This document shows, piece by piece, positions 53,910 through 61,943 of a stretch of 64,000 nucleotides of DNA. Both the position numbers and the translations under genes were made by a program. Under the pieces are notes generated by a model. That model searched no databases, was not told the DNA's origin, and saw only the letters and a list, made by a program, of their open reading frames with translations. Within the stretch, counting starts at the first letter, position 1, and every line of letters begins with the position of its first letter. The stretch is from Candidatus Phaeomarinobacter ectocarpi (GTDB lineage: Bacteria; Pseudomonadota; Alphaproteobacteria; CGMCC-115125), in contig NZ_HG966617.1 of NCBI RefSeq assembly GCF_000689395.1, forward strand, positions 3,074,721-3,138,720, written 5' to 3'.

Positions 53910-55454
53910 ATGAACATGCACACCAATGAGTTTGCATCTGGTGGATCAAGCGGCTGGGCCAAGGCCGGCACACAACCGCGCATCGCCATTGTGGGTGCGG
54001 GCATGTCTGGCATTGCTGCCGTCGTGAAGCTCCGCGAAGCCGGCTACACCGACCTCACCGTTTACGAAAAGTCTGACAAGGTCGGCGGCACCTGGCGTGA
54101 GAACCAGTATCCGGGCCTCTCCTGCGATGTGCCCTCCCGCTGGTACTCCTTCACGTTCAACCTCAACCCCGACTGGTCTCACCGGTTTTCCTACGGCCCC
54201 GAAATCCAGGCCTATATGGAAGAGACCGCTGAGAAGTTCGGCGTCACGAAAATCGTCAGGTTCAACACGCCCGTCACCGACCTCACCTATGAGGGCCCCC
54301 AGTGGAAACTGACCGACGGCAATGGCGACGTTGAGCACTATGACGTGGTGATTTCCGCGACAGGCGTTCTGCACAAACCGACCCTGCCAAACATCGACGG
54401 TCTGGACAGCTTTGAAGGCGATATGTTCCACACCGCCCGCTGGGACCACTCGGTGAAACTTGAAGGCCGCAAGGTCGGCATCATTGGTACCGGCTCCACA
54501 GCCGCTCAGATCATCGGCGCCATCACCCACAAGGTCGGCACCATGAATGTCTTCCAGCGCACACCGCAATGGATGATCCCGCTACCGCAAAAGGAATATG
54601 CCTCCGGCTGGAAATGGCTGATGCGCAAGTTCCCGGCGCTGCAAAAAGCCAGCTTCAACTTTTACTACAAGACCATGGTCAAGAATTTTGGTGCCGCCAC
54701 CACCGGCGATCAGGAAAAGCTGGCCGAAGTACAAAAGGCGTGCACGGAGCATCTCGAAGAAGCCATCGCAGATCCCGTGCTGCGCGCCAAGCTGACACCC
54801 AGCTACCAGGCTGCATGTAAGCGCCTGATTTTCTGCTCCGAGTTTTACCCCGCCATCAGCCGCGACAATGCCAACCTGATTACAGAAGGCATCACGCGCA
54901 TTACGCCCAAGGGCATTGAAACCGAAGACGGCAAGCTGCATGAGTTGGATGTGCTCATTCTTGCCACAGGCTTTGATGCATCGGCCTTTATCCTGCCCAC
55001 CAAAGTAACCGGCGAGAACGGTCAGGACCTTGGCGAAAGCTGGGATGGCTCGCCGCGCGCCCACCGCGCCGTCGGCATGCCGGGCTTCCCGAATTTCTGG
55101 ATGCTGGAAGGCCCGACCGGCCCCGTCGGCAATTTGTCCCTGATTACAATTTCAGAACGTCAGGTCGATTATGTCATCAGCATGCTGAACAAGATGCGCG
55201 ACGAGGGTCTTGAAGCCATTGCACCCAAGCAGGCGTCCTTCGACGCCTACAACAAGAGCATGGCCGAACGCGCTCCGCAGACAGTGTGGGCATCCGGCGG
55301 CTGTGACAGCTGGTACTTTGACAAGTCCGGCACGCCGAACCTCTATCCCTTCCCGCCGCAGCAATATCTCGAAGACATGCACAACCCGGATTTCTCCGAG
55401 TTCCGTCTGATTGCTGATGTGAAGGAAGGGGATGCGGTCACAGGCTCTGCCTAG
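53910..55454 (+). CDS. FAD-dependent monooxygenase, Baeyer-Villiger type
   Basis: 514 residues. FAD site VGAGMSGIAA (about residue 28), NADPH site GTGSTAAQ (about residue 196), and the BVMO fingerprint FxGxxxHxxxWD seen as FEGDMFHTARWD (about residue 170). This separates it from simple FMOs, though both types share the pattern. The preceding operator ties it to the TetR regulator. It should oxidise ketones or related carbonyls with oxygen and NADPH. Confidence 0.92.
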   Translation: MNMHTNEFASGGSSGWAKAGTQPRIAIVGAGMSGIAAVVKLREAGYTDLTVYEKSDKVGGTWRENQYPGLSCDVPSRWYSFTFNLNPDWSHRFSYGPEIQAYMEETAEKFGVTKIVRFNTPVTDLTYEGPQWKLTDGNGDVEHYDVVISATGVLHKPTLPNIDGLDSFEGDMFHTARWDHSVKLEGRKVGIIGTGSTAAQIIGAITHKVGTMNVFQRTPQWMIPLPQKEYASGWKWLMRKFPALQKASFNFYYKTMVKNFGAATTGDQEKLAEVQKACTEHLEEAIADPVLRAKLTPSYQAACKRLIFCSEFYPAISRDNANLITEGITRITPKGIETEDGKLHELDVLILATGFDASAFILPTKVTGENGQDLGESWDGSPRAHRAVGMPGFPNFWMLEGPTGPVGNLSLITISERQVDYVISMLNKMRDEGLEAIAPKQASFDAYNKSMAERAPQTVWASGGCDSWYFDKSGTPNLYPFPPQQYLEDMHNPDFSEFRLIADVKEGDAVTGSA

Positions 55455-55468
55455 CATCCCAATTGCGA

Positions 55469-55801
55469 CTAGACGATCGTATCCAGAAGTGTCTCGACAA
55501 CTTCGGCCTGAGCCTTAAAGGCTTGGGCCGTTGCCTTATAGGCAAACTCCGCACGCGTCAGATTGACCGTCGCGACAGCAAGGTCAGGTGACTGGGCCTG
55601 TGTTGAAGGTGCCAGCGGCGGCGTATAGCGCGGTGCCGCACCGCCCGAAGAGGGAGCTGATGTCCGGTTCGCTGCTGATGCTGTTTGTTGATAGGCATTG
55701 CTCGCGGATTGCGCCGAGCGCACCACATCGCTGGCCGCCCTACCCACACCAACGCGGGCTGACCGCAAGCCTTCTGCTGCACTGGTCAATGATCCGATCA
55801 T
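55469..55801 (-). CDS. Orphan flagellar rod-type C-terminal domain protein
   Basis: 110 residues. Residues 1-40 (SLTSAAEGLRSARVGVGRAASDVVRSA) resemble the N-terminal helix of flagellar rod proteins. A Pro/Ser/Ala-rich linker leads to the end VATVNLTRAEFAYKATAQAFKAQAEVVETLLDTIV, which looks like the flagellar basal-body rod C-terminal domain. No flagellar genes lie nearby. ATG 55801 is used. It could be a remnant or a short adaptor. Confidence 0.7.
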   Translation of the reverse strand: MIGSLTSAAEGLRSARVGVGRAASDVVRSAQSASNAYQQTASAANRTSAPSSGGAAPRYTPPLAPSTQAQSPDLAVATVNLTRAEFAYKATAQAFKAQAEVVETLLDTIV

Positions 55802-55908
55802 CACGTCGACTCTAGCGGCCAAGAATTCCCCGCGCACGTCAAAGCGCGCGGGAAACCTAATGAACCGTTAAGCGTGTACCAATCTCGAACACGACACGCG
55901 AGACACAG

Positions 55909-56676
55909 CTACATGGCGGAGATGCCGCCATCGATCTTGAGCTCGGAGCCTGTCACAAAGCGGCTTTCGTCACTGGCAAGATACAAAACCGCATACGCCA
56001 CATCATCGGGTTCGCCAATGCGTCCAAGCGGCACCTGCTTGGCAAGCTTGGTCTCAGCATCTTCAGCCCGCGCCAGCAGGCTTTCCAGAATAGGTGTGCG
56101 GATGAATGTCGGGTGCACCGAGTTGGAACGAATGTCATAGCCCCGCTTGGCGCAATGCAGCGCGACGGATTTCGAGAACAGCCACACACCCGCCTTGGCC
56201 GCATTGTAGGCGCCCATGTTGTGCCCCGCGATCAGGCCGGCAATGGAGGAGATATTGACGATGGACCCGGGCTGATGTGCCTTCATGTGACCAAGCGCAT
56301 ATTTGCAGCCCAGGAACACGCTATCGAGATCAACGGACTGGATCTTTTTCCAGTTCTCGAAGGTCTCGTCTTCAACCGGGGCCGAGCCGCCAATGCCTGC
56401 ATTGTTCACCAGGATGTTGAGCCCGCCCATGAAGGCCACGGCCTCATCGAGCGCGGTCTGCCAGCCACTTTCCGATGTCACATCAAGCTCAATGGCCTTG
56501 GCACTGCCTGGCGCATCCTTGTTGATGGCATCCGCGACGTCCTGTGCGCCTTTGAGATTGATGTCGGCAACAACAACCTTGGCACCTTCGGCAACAAGCA
56601 GCTTGCACGTCGCGGTTCCAAGCCCCGAAGCACCGCCCGTTACCATCGCCATTTTTCCGTCTACACGTCCGGCCAT
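55909..56676 (-). CDS. SDR oxidoreductase of the lipid-degradation cluster
   Basis: 255 residues. Classical SDR: GGASGLGTATCKLL (about residue 14), NNAGIGG, NISSIAGLIAGHNMGAYNAAKAG with Ser and YxxxK, and SVHPTFIRTPIL. The end SELKIDGGISAM is typical. It resembles hydroxysteroid or cyclohexanol dehydrogenases, but exact activity is not shown. It lies 47 bases downstream of the crotonase gene. Confidence 0.92.
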   Translation of the reverse strand: MAGRVDGKMAMVTGGASGLGTATCKLLVAEGAKVVVADINLKGAQDVADAINKDAPGSAKAIELDVTSESGWQTALDEAVAFMGGLNILVNNAGIGGSAPVEDETFENWKKIQSVDLDSVFLGCKYALGHMKAHQPGSIVNISSIAGLIAGHNMGAYNAAKAGVWLFSKSVALHCAKRGYDIRSNSVHPTFIRTPILESLLARAEDAETKLAKQVPLGRIGEPDDVAYAVLYLASDESRFVTGSELKIDGGISAM

Positions 56677-56723
56677 GTCAGACCCTCCTGTTTTTGATGT
56701 TGTATGTGATTGGTCGTCAGGCG

Positions 56724-57539
56724 CTATTCGCCCGTGAATTTCGGTGTGCGCTTTTCAAGAAACGCCGTGATCGCCTCGCGCTGATCCTTGCCGGTTGCAG
56801 CCAGCGCAAACTGATCCCGGTCCATATAGGTCGAGACCGGGTTGAGCGCCTTGGCTGCCATCTCGATGGACTGCTTTGACATGCGCAGTGGGACCGGCGG
56901 CACGGCCGCTGCGCGACGGGCGAGATCAAACGCCGCATCCAATGCACCACCATCCGCAACCACATCTTCAACCAGTCGCCAGTCCAGCGCATCAGGCGCC
57001 TTGAGCACTTCACCCAAAATGACAAACAGCTTCGCGCGCGCCGGGCCCATCAAATTGACCAGCCGCGGATTGGAATGCCAGCTCATGTTCATGCCGAGCG
57101 GAATCTCCGGAAGTCTGAAACCTGCGGACTGACCGGCAATACGAATGTCGCAGGACCCGACAAGGGCCACACCGCCGCCAATGCAATGACCTTCAATGGC
57201 GCAGATGGTCAGCTGTTCCAGGTCTTCCCATGCATCGCACATGTCGGGACCGACCTTGAGACCGTGACGGCGCGCCAGCAGCCCCTCTTGGCCGCCGGCC
57301 ATTTCGGGATCCTTGAGATCGGCACCGGCACTGAAAATCTTTGCGGTGCCTGTCAGCACGATCACATGGGTATCGATGTCATCGCGAAAGTCGCGTGCAA
57401 TCTGCGTCAGTTCACGCATGGCGGCCCGCGACAAGGCGTTCAGTCCATCGCCACGGTCGTAGCGTACGATGGCCACCGGACCATCGCGCTCGATGGTTGC
57501 GAAATCTCGTTTTTCGATAGCCACGTTCTGTCCGCCCAC
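56724..57539 (-). CDS. Enoyl-CoA hydratase/isomerase family protein, crotonase 1
   Basis: About 271 residues from GTG 57539; a GTG at 57524 giving MAIEKRD may be the true start. FSAGADLKD and EGHCIGGGVALVGSCDIRIA form the oxyanion and CoA sites. The second catalytic Glu is kept in FRLPEIPLGM; the first (Glu144-like) is Ala in GGGVALVG. That suggests an isomerase or other crotonase activity rather than plain hydration. It is upstream of the SDR gene. Confidence 0.88.
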   Translation of the reverse strand: MGGQNVAIEKRDFATIERDGPVAIVRYDRGDGLNALSRAAMRELTQIARDFRDDIDTHVIVLTGTAKIFSAGADLKDPEMAGGQEGLLARRHGLKVGPDMCDAWEDLEQLTICAIEGHCIGGGVALVGSCDIRIAGQSAGFRLPEIPLGMNMSWHSNPRLVNLMGPARAKLFVILGEVLKAPDALDWRLVEDVVADGGALDAAFDLARRAAAVPPVPLRMSKQSIEMAAKALNPVSTYMDRDQFALAATGKDQREAITAFLEKRTPKFTGE

Positions 57540-57626
57540 CCTGTTACTGCCATTGGTGACAATTTTGGCGACACGCTAGCCGATAGACCGCGGGCGGGAA
57601 AGGTGGGCATGAGATGACGGGCAGGC

Positions 57627-58271
57627 CTAGGCACGCAGGGCGTCCCACAGACTTGTTTCCGCGTGAGCGATGGCAGATTCTTCAATGGTGAGATGGCCGT
57701 CACCTGCCATCTTCAACATGCCAAGCGCCCCGCCCCAGACGAGAGCAACCGCAAGGGCAGGCGGCATGTTCCTGATCTCACCGGATGCCACAGCGCCTTC
57801 GACAAAACGCGCCACGCCCTGCACGAAGACGCGATCCGCTTCCTGGCTTTTCTCATCAAGCAGGGGCTTGTGATAGTGCTGATCCAGAAATGTGGCTTGC
57901 ACCGGATACCCTGCAAGCCAGCCAGTGAGCCGACGCCATATGACGCCAAACACCTCTCGGGCAGAAGAACCCTGGGGTAGGGGAGCAAACACACTCGCGT
58001 TCAGCTCGCCTCTCCACCGCTGATACAGCACGTTCAGCAATACGTCCTTGGTGTCGAAATACCGATAGATTGTGCCGGTCGCCACACCGGCAGCCTTGGC
58101 GATTTCCGGCACGGCCGTCGCCTGATACCCGCGCAGGGCAAACAGCTCCAGCGCGGCCGTCAGAATGCGCTCCTGCTTGTTGCGCGCCTCCAGAGGCACA
58201 TCGAGTGCGGGACGAACGGCTTGCTCGGCGGCGTGAGGGCTACCGACTGATACATTCGGAGAGTTGGCCAT
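57627..58271 (-). CDS. TetR/AcrR regulator with FadR-like operator
   Basis: 214 residues. The HTH is NKQERILTAALELFALRGYQATAVPEIAKAAGVATGTIYRYFDTKDVLLNVLY. A long, hydrophobic C-terminal domain follows. The ATG at 58271 sits at the edge of the palindromes. The site and the neighbouring crotonase, acyl-CoA dehydrogenase-type and SDR genes suggest it senses acyl-CoA. Confidence 0.92.
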   Translation of the reverse strand: MANSPNVSVGSPHAAEQAVRPALDVPLEARNKQERILTAALELFALRGYQATAVPEIAKAAGVATGTIYRYFDTKDVLLNVLYQRWRGELNASVFAPLPQGSSAREVFGVIWRRLTGWLAGYPVQATFLDQHYHKPLLDEKSQEADRVFVQGVARFVEGAVASGEIRNMPPALAVALVWGGALGMLKMAGDGHLTIEESAIAHAETSLWDALRA

Positions 58272-58299
58272 TCAATCAAATTGAATGAACATTCATTCT
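58270..58299. promoter_or_regulatory. FadR-like double palindrome
   Basis: GAATGAACATTCATTC at 58283-58298 is a perfect 7-base-arm palindrome. ATTCAAT-CAA-ATTGAAT at 58270-58286 overlaps it. The string TGAATGAACATTCATTCT (58282-58299) matches, from memory, 16 of 18 positions of the Bacillus FadR box TGAATGAMTANTCATTCA. Confidence 0.75.
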
Positions 58300-58359
58300 C
58301 CGTCAAATGAGTTGGGGGCTCTGGCGTAGGACCAACCGGCGTGGATGGAAATCAGCCGC

Positions 58360-59553
58360 TCAAAGCGTGGCGGTATCCGTCTCCAGTCCAAACAGAAGCC
58401 TTCCGGTCAGTTCCCAGGTCGCAGGCGCCGTCATCATGTGCTGTGTGGCCACATGCACATCCCGGAAGGCCCGTTGCAGCGGAGACGTCCGGTGGACGGA
58501 GCTACCACCGCCCAGCAGATACATCCGGTCCACCACCCTGGCAGATGCTGTCGTGGCGTGGGTCGCAGCAAGACGCAGGTCGCGGCGATGGTCCACGCCG
58601 ATGGACCCGTCCGCAGCGGCGGCATCCCATGCCGCCCCGACTGCGTTCTCCAAAAAGGCATGCGCCGCCCGCAGCTCCGCTTCACCCTGCGCAAGCTCGG
58701 ACTGCGCCTGTGGCCGATGGGCAAGTGTCTTGCGGCTTCCCTGAGGGACCTTGCCGCCACCAATTTCAATGATCTCGTCGATCGCCTGGCGGGCCAGTCC
58801 TGTCGCGACGGAGGCAATGCCCACCGCAAGCAGCCCGAACACCGGAAAGGCATAGAGTGGATTTGTGAGACCTGGGGGCCTGGTAATGTCCGCCCCGTGC
58901 CCAAGAGGCACCACCACGTCATTGGCTTCAAAGTCGCTGCTGCCGCTGCCGGCAAGTCCGGACGGGTCCCAGTTGTCATGCAGCTTCAAATCCTGAACCG
59001 GCATGGCGAACATTTGCGTCCGCGGCCGCCCGGCATCGTCCATGACCGGTGCCCCGTCTGACATCAAACGTGCGCCGCCAAAGACCCATTGCGCGTTGTG
59101 CGAGCCAGAGCCCCATGCCCAACGCCCTTTGACCGTTGCACTGTCTGTGGACATGTCCGCCGTGCCCATGGGCGCAAAGACACCTGCCGTAATGGTATTG
59201 GGATCATCGCCATAAATGCGCGTGGCCGCCGCCGGATCCAGATAGGCCGCTGTCAGGCCGGTCGTGGATCCGATCATCACACACCATGCCGCGGACCCAT
59301 CCGCCTGGGCCAGTGCATCGATCACACCGGCGATCTGCTGCGGTGTCGCTTCAAGCCCACCCAGCGCCTTGGGAACAGCCATGCGGTAGAAGCCCGCTGC
59401 CGCAAATCGGTCCGCAATGTCCTGCGGCAATTGACGCCCGGACTCGATCTCCGCAGCACGCTCGCGCAGTTCACCGGCAAACGCATGGGCGGCAGCGATG
59501 AGACCGTCCCCGCCCGTGGGGTGGTCTACCATCTGCGCTGTGTCACTGGGCAT
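58360..59553 (-). CDS. HsaA-like flavin-dependent monooxygenase (acyl-CoA dehydrogenase fold)
   Basis: 397 residues. It has the acyl-CoA dehydrogenase fold, but with the HsaA/DszC-type C-terminal domain rather than a catalytic Glu. ALGGLEATPQQIAGVIDALAQADGSAAWCVMIGS and GRWAWGSGSHNAQWVFGGA are typical of this oxygenase group (3-HSA hydroxylase, indole/dibenzothiophene monooxygenases). The end GGGSSVHRTSPLQRAFRDVHVATQHMM is diagnostic. The enzyme would need a flavin reductase from elsewhere. Confidence 0.88.
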   Translation of the reverse strand: MPSDTAQMVDHPTGGDGLIAAAHAFAGELRERAAEIESGRQLPQDIADRFAAAGFYRMAVPKALGGLEATPQQIAGVIDALAQADGSAAWCVMIGSTTGLTAAYLDPAAATRIYGDDPNTITAGVFAPMGTADMSTDSATVKGRWAWGSGSHNAQWVFGGARLMSDGAPVMDDAGRPRTQMFAMPVQDLKLHDNWDPSGLAGSGSSDFEANDVVVPLGHGADITRPPGLTNPLYAFPVFGLLAVGIASVATGLARQAIDEIIEIGGGKVPQGSRKTLAHRPQAQSELAQGEAELRAAHAFLENAVGAAWDAAAADGSIGVDHRRDLRLAATHATTASARVVDRMYLLGGGSSVHRTSPLQRAFRDVHVATQHMMTAPATWELTGRLLFGLETDTATL

Positions 59554-59600
59554 GATGATTTCCCTCTTCGATCCTGGGCATCCTACGTTGGCTCGTAGGC

Positions 59601-60404
59601 CTATGTGCCGGTAAAGGTCGGCCGCCTCTTTTCAAGAAACGCCGACACGGCCTCGCGATGGTCGTCCCGCGTGAACGAGATCATCTCATAGGCAAGCGAC
59701 GCGTCAAACACTGTAGCCGCGAGCCGCTTGAGCTCCATGTTGACCGCTGCCTTGGTGTGCTGGATGGCCTGTGGCGCACCTGCGGCCAGCTTGGTCGCAA
59801 AGGCAAGCGCTTCAGCGTGCAGCTCATCATCGCTGACCACGTAGTTGACCAGCCCGATGCGCTCAGCTTCCGCAGCGCGCACAGGATCACCGGTCATCAG
59901 ATACTCCTTGGCACGCGCATAGCCCACAAGCTGTGGCCAGATGACGGCACCACCGTCCCCGGCGACGAGGCCGACGCGCACATGGGGATCTGCAACCTGC
60001 GCCCCCTCGCCCATGAAAATGACGTCACAAAACAAGGCAATGGTTGCCCCAAGACCAACCGCCGGGCCGTTGATGGCAGCGACAATCGGCTTTTCCACAT
60101 CGAGAAGCGTCGTGACGATGCGGCGCCCTTCAGACGCACTGGGACTGGCTGCTTTGCCTTCAAGCCCTGCCTTCATCCAGGCAATGTCGCCCCCGGCGCA
60201 AAATGCATCACCGTCCGGATCGCCGGTGAGCAGAATGACGTGGGTCTGATCATCTTCCTGAGCATCGACGAATATGTCCGCCAGTTCATGATGCATCTGC
60301 TCGTCCACTGCATTGCGCAGCTTCGGATTGGACAGCATGAGCGTCAGGATCCCGGCATCGCGCGATGCCTTGATGCGTGTGTACCGGTCGAAACGGTCAG
60401 TCAT
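59601..60404 (-). CDS. Enoyl-CoA hydratase/isomerase family protein, crotonase 2
   Basis: 267 residues. FCAGGDIAWMK and GPAVGLGATIALFCDVIFMGEGAQVADPHVRVGLVAGDGG show the crotonase CoA and oxyanion sites. Both classical Glu residues are absent: Thr in the GLGATIALFCD region and His in DPHVRVGL. This DPHxxxGLxAGDGG subgroup is common near lipid catabolic genes. It therefore may catalyse something other than hydration. Confidence 0.85.
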   Translation of the reverse strand: MTDRFDRYTRIKASRDAGILTLMLSNPKLRNAVDEQMHHELADIFVDAQEDDQTHVILLTGDPDGDAFCAGGDIAWMKAGLEGKAASPSASEGRRIVTTLLDVEKPIVAAINGPAVGLGATIALFCDVIFMGEGAQVADPHVRVGLVAGDGGAVIWPQLVGYARAKEYLMTGDPVRAAEAERIGLVNYVVSDDELHAEALAFATKLAAGAPQAIQHTKAAVNMELKRLAATVFDASLAYEMISFTRDDHREAVSAFLEKRRPTFTGT

Positions 60405-60457
60405 TGGTCACCCCAGCTTGCACGTCCCGTGCGGACGTAGTGCGAAAGACGTTCAGA

Positions 60458-60525
60458 CAAAAAAGTACCGCCGCCCTGCCCATGACGTAAACCTCAATTC
60501 AGGTCTGTCAGGGCGGGACGGCGGC
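60458..60525 (-). terminator. Intrinsic terminator of the YCF48 gene
   Basis: CCGCCG and CCCTG arms pair with CGGCGG and CAGGG across a loop of about 30 bases, with a small bulge. Leftward it is followed by a T6 run. It separates the envelope set from the crotonase 2 gene. Confidence 0.75.
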
Positions 60526-60551
60526 TATGTCGCGATCTGCTGTCGGCAGTC

Positions 60552-61607
60552 TTAGGTTCCGCTGCGGAAGGCCTCAGCCGTGTCAGGATGCTTTACAACA
60601 CCAGGCTCACCAAAGATGAGAACACTGCCGTCGGGGCCATCTACAACAGCCGAGTAGCCCTTACGGTCTGGACGGTCGACAACGTCAAATGACTTGCCGC
60701 CATCTGTGCTGTAGGCAACGCCGCCATTCAGGCCGGCAAGAACGATGGTTCCATCATCCAGCTGGATGCCGCCACCGAAGGATTTCTTCGAGCCGGTTTC
60801 AACCTGCGTCCATGTTGTGCCCTGGTCGTCGGAGCGCCACACATTGCCACGCATGCCGTAAATCAGAATGTTGCCATCGTTGAGCGTCATGCCACCCCAG
60901 AACGACCCGAAATAGGGTGTCTTGATGGGTTCCCAATTCGCACCATTATCGAGGGACCGGAACACAAAGCCGGTCTCAGCCGCAATGAACATGGTCCCGT
61001 CGGGGCCTTCAAAGAGCGCATTGAGATGTGGTTCATACTCAAGACCTTCCAGCGGCGGCGGAGGATCTGGAATGACCGACTGGAGGTTCCATGTCTCGCC
61101 ACCATCTGTGGTTGAAAGGGCGGTGGAAAACGCGCCGACGGCAACGCCGTTGTCGGCGTCTGCGAACCGAACAGAGAACAGAGGCATTTCAGCCTCTGGG
61201 TCGTCATATTTCAGGTCCCAGTTTTCGCCACCGTCTTCCGTCTTGATGATGACGGCATCATGGCCGACGGCATAGCCGACTTTGTCATCTGCGAAATAGA
61301 CAGCTGTCAGCAGTGCCTGGGTGGGAACCGACGCGGCCTGCCGCCAGGTCGCGCCTTCATCATCGGAAATTACAATGTGTCCGAACTGGCCAACGGCAAC
61401 GATGCGTTCGCCAAGATCAGCGGCCGCAACAAGAAGTGTTTTGGCAGCAAGGTCGGACGGTGTGGCGTAGCCTTTGGTTTCCAGCTCGCGAATTACCGCA
61501 GCTTCTGCCGGATCAACCGTTGGCACGGCCTGGGCAGGCACGGATGCAACGCCGGCAAGAACCAGCGCGGCAACGCCGCCTTTAAGTGCTGTGCGTAGTG
61601 TGCTCAT
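60552..61607 (-). CDS. YCF48-related beta-propeller protein, exported
   Basis: 351 residues. A signal peptide (residues 1-27) ends PAQAVPT. Repeated YCF48/BNR blades follow: ISDDEGATWRQ, IKTEDGGENWDLKY, STTDGGETWNLQ, FRSLDNGANWEPI, WRSDDQGTTWTQV, YSTDGGKSFDVV. This is a six- or seven-bladed propeller. In photosynthetic organisms YCF48 assists photosystem II assembly; in heterotrophs such genes often accompany RND/MMPL, DUF1302 and DUF1329 genes of hydrophobic-compound metabolism, a likely setting here. Confidence 0.9.
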   Translation of the reverse strand: MSTLRTALKGGVAALVLAGVASVPAQAVPTVDPAEAAVIRELETKGYATPSDLAAKTLLVAAADLGERIVAVGQFGHIVISDDEGATWRQAASVPTQALLTAVYFADDKVGYAVGHDAVIIKTEDGGENWDLKYDDPEAEMPLFSVRFADADNGVAVGAFSTALSTTDGGETWNLQSVIPDPPPPLEGLEYEPHLNALFEGPDGTMFIAAETGFVFRSLDNGANWEPIKTPYFGSFWGGMTLNDGNILIYGMRGNVWRSDDQGTTWTQVETGSKKSFGGGIQLDDGTIVLAGLNGGVAYSTDGGKSFDVVDRPDRKGYSAVVDGPDGSVLIFGEPGVVKHPDTAEAFRSGT

Positions 61608-61943
61608 GGGTCTAACTCAATCCACTCATTCGCCTCTCACACAAGAGGCCTATACGTGCAGGTCCGGCATACAGATAAAAAGGTTGCCGCCGGTCTGACA
61701 CTCGATTGTGTGTCAAATTCTCTGTCTATCCTACACCCTGACACGGTTTCACCTAGCGTCAAATCGACCTCAAATCACGATGCTGAAACTATGGCTAACA
61801 GCCACAGTCAGGCGTCGGCAGGGCGATGAGACCGGGTGTCAATGCGCCGGTCCTGGTTGGGTTTGGATGGACAGTAACAAACGGGCCGGACCTCGGGTAT
61901 GAGGACCGGCCCGCCGTTGGATCGTACTTAGGCGTACAGCGAC
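61608..61943. other. 336-base gap before the YCF48 gene
   Basis: I see no gene here. It carries the terminator at 61882-61913 close to the DUF1329 stop, and presumably the promoter of the YCF48 gene. The middle is otherwise unremarkable. Confidence 0.5.
61882..61913 (-). terminator. Intrinsic terminator of the DUF1329 gene
   Basis: CGGGCCGG and CTC pair with GAG and CCGGCCCG around a small loop. Leftward it is followed by TTTGTT, a modest T tract, so termination is likely but not certain. Confidence 0.7.
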
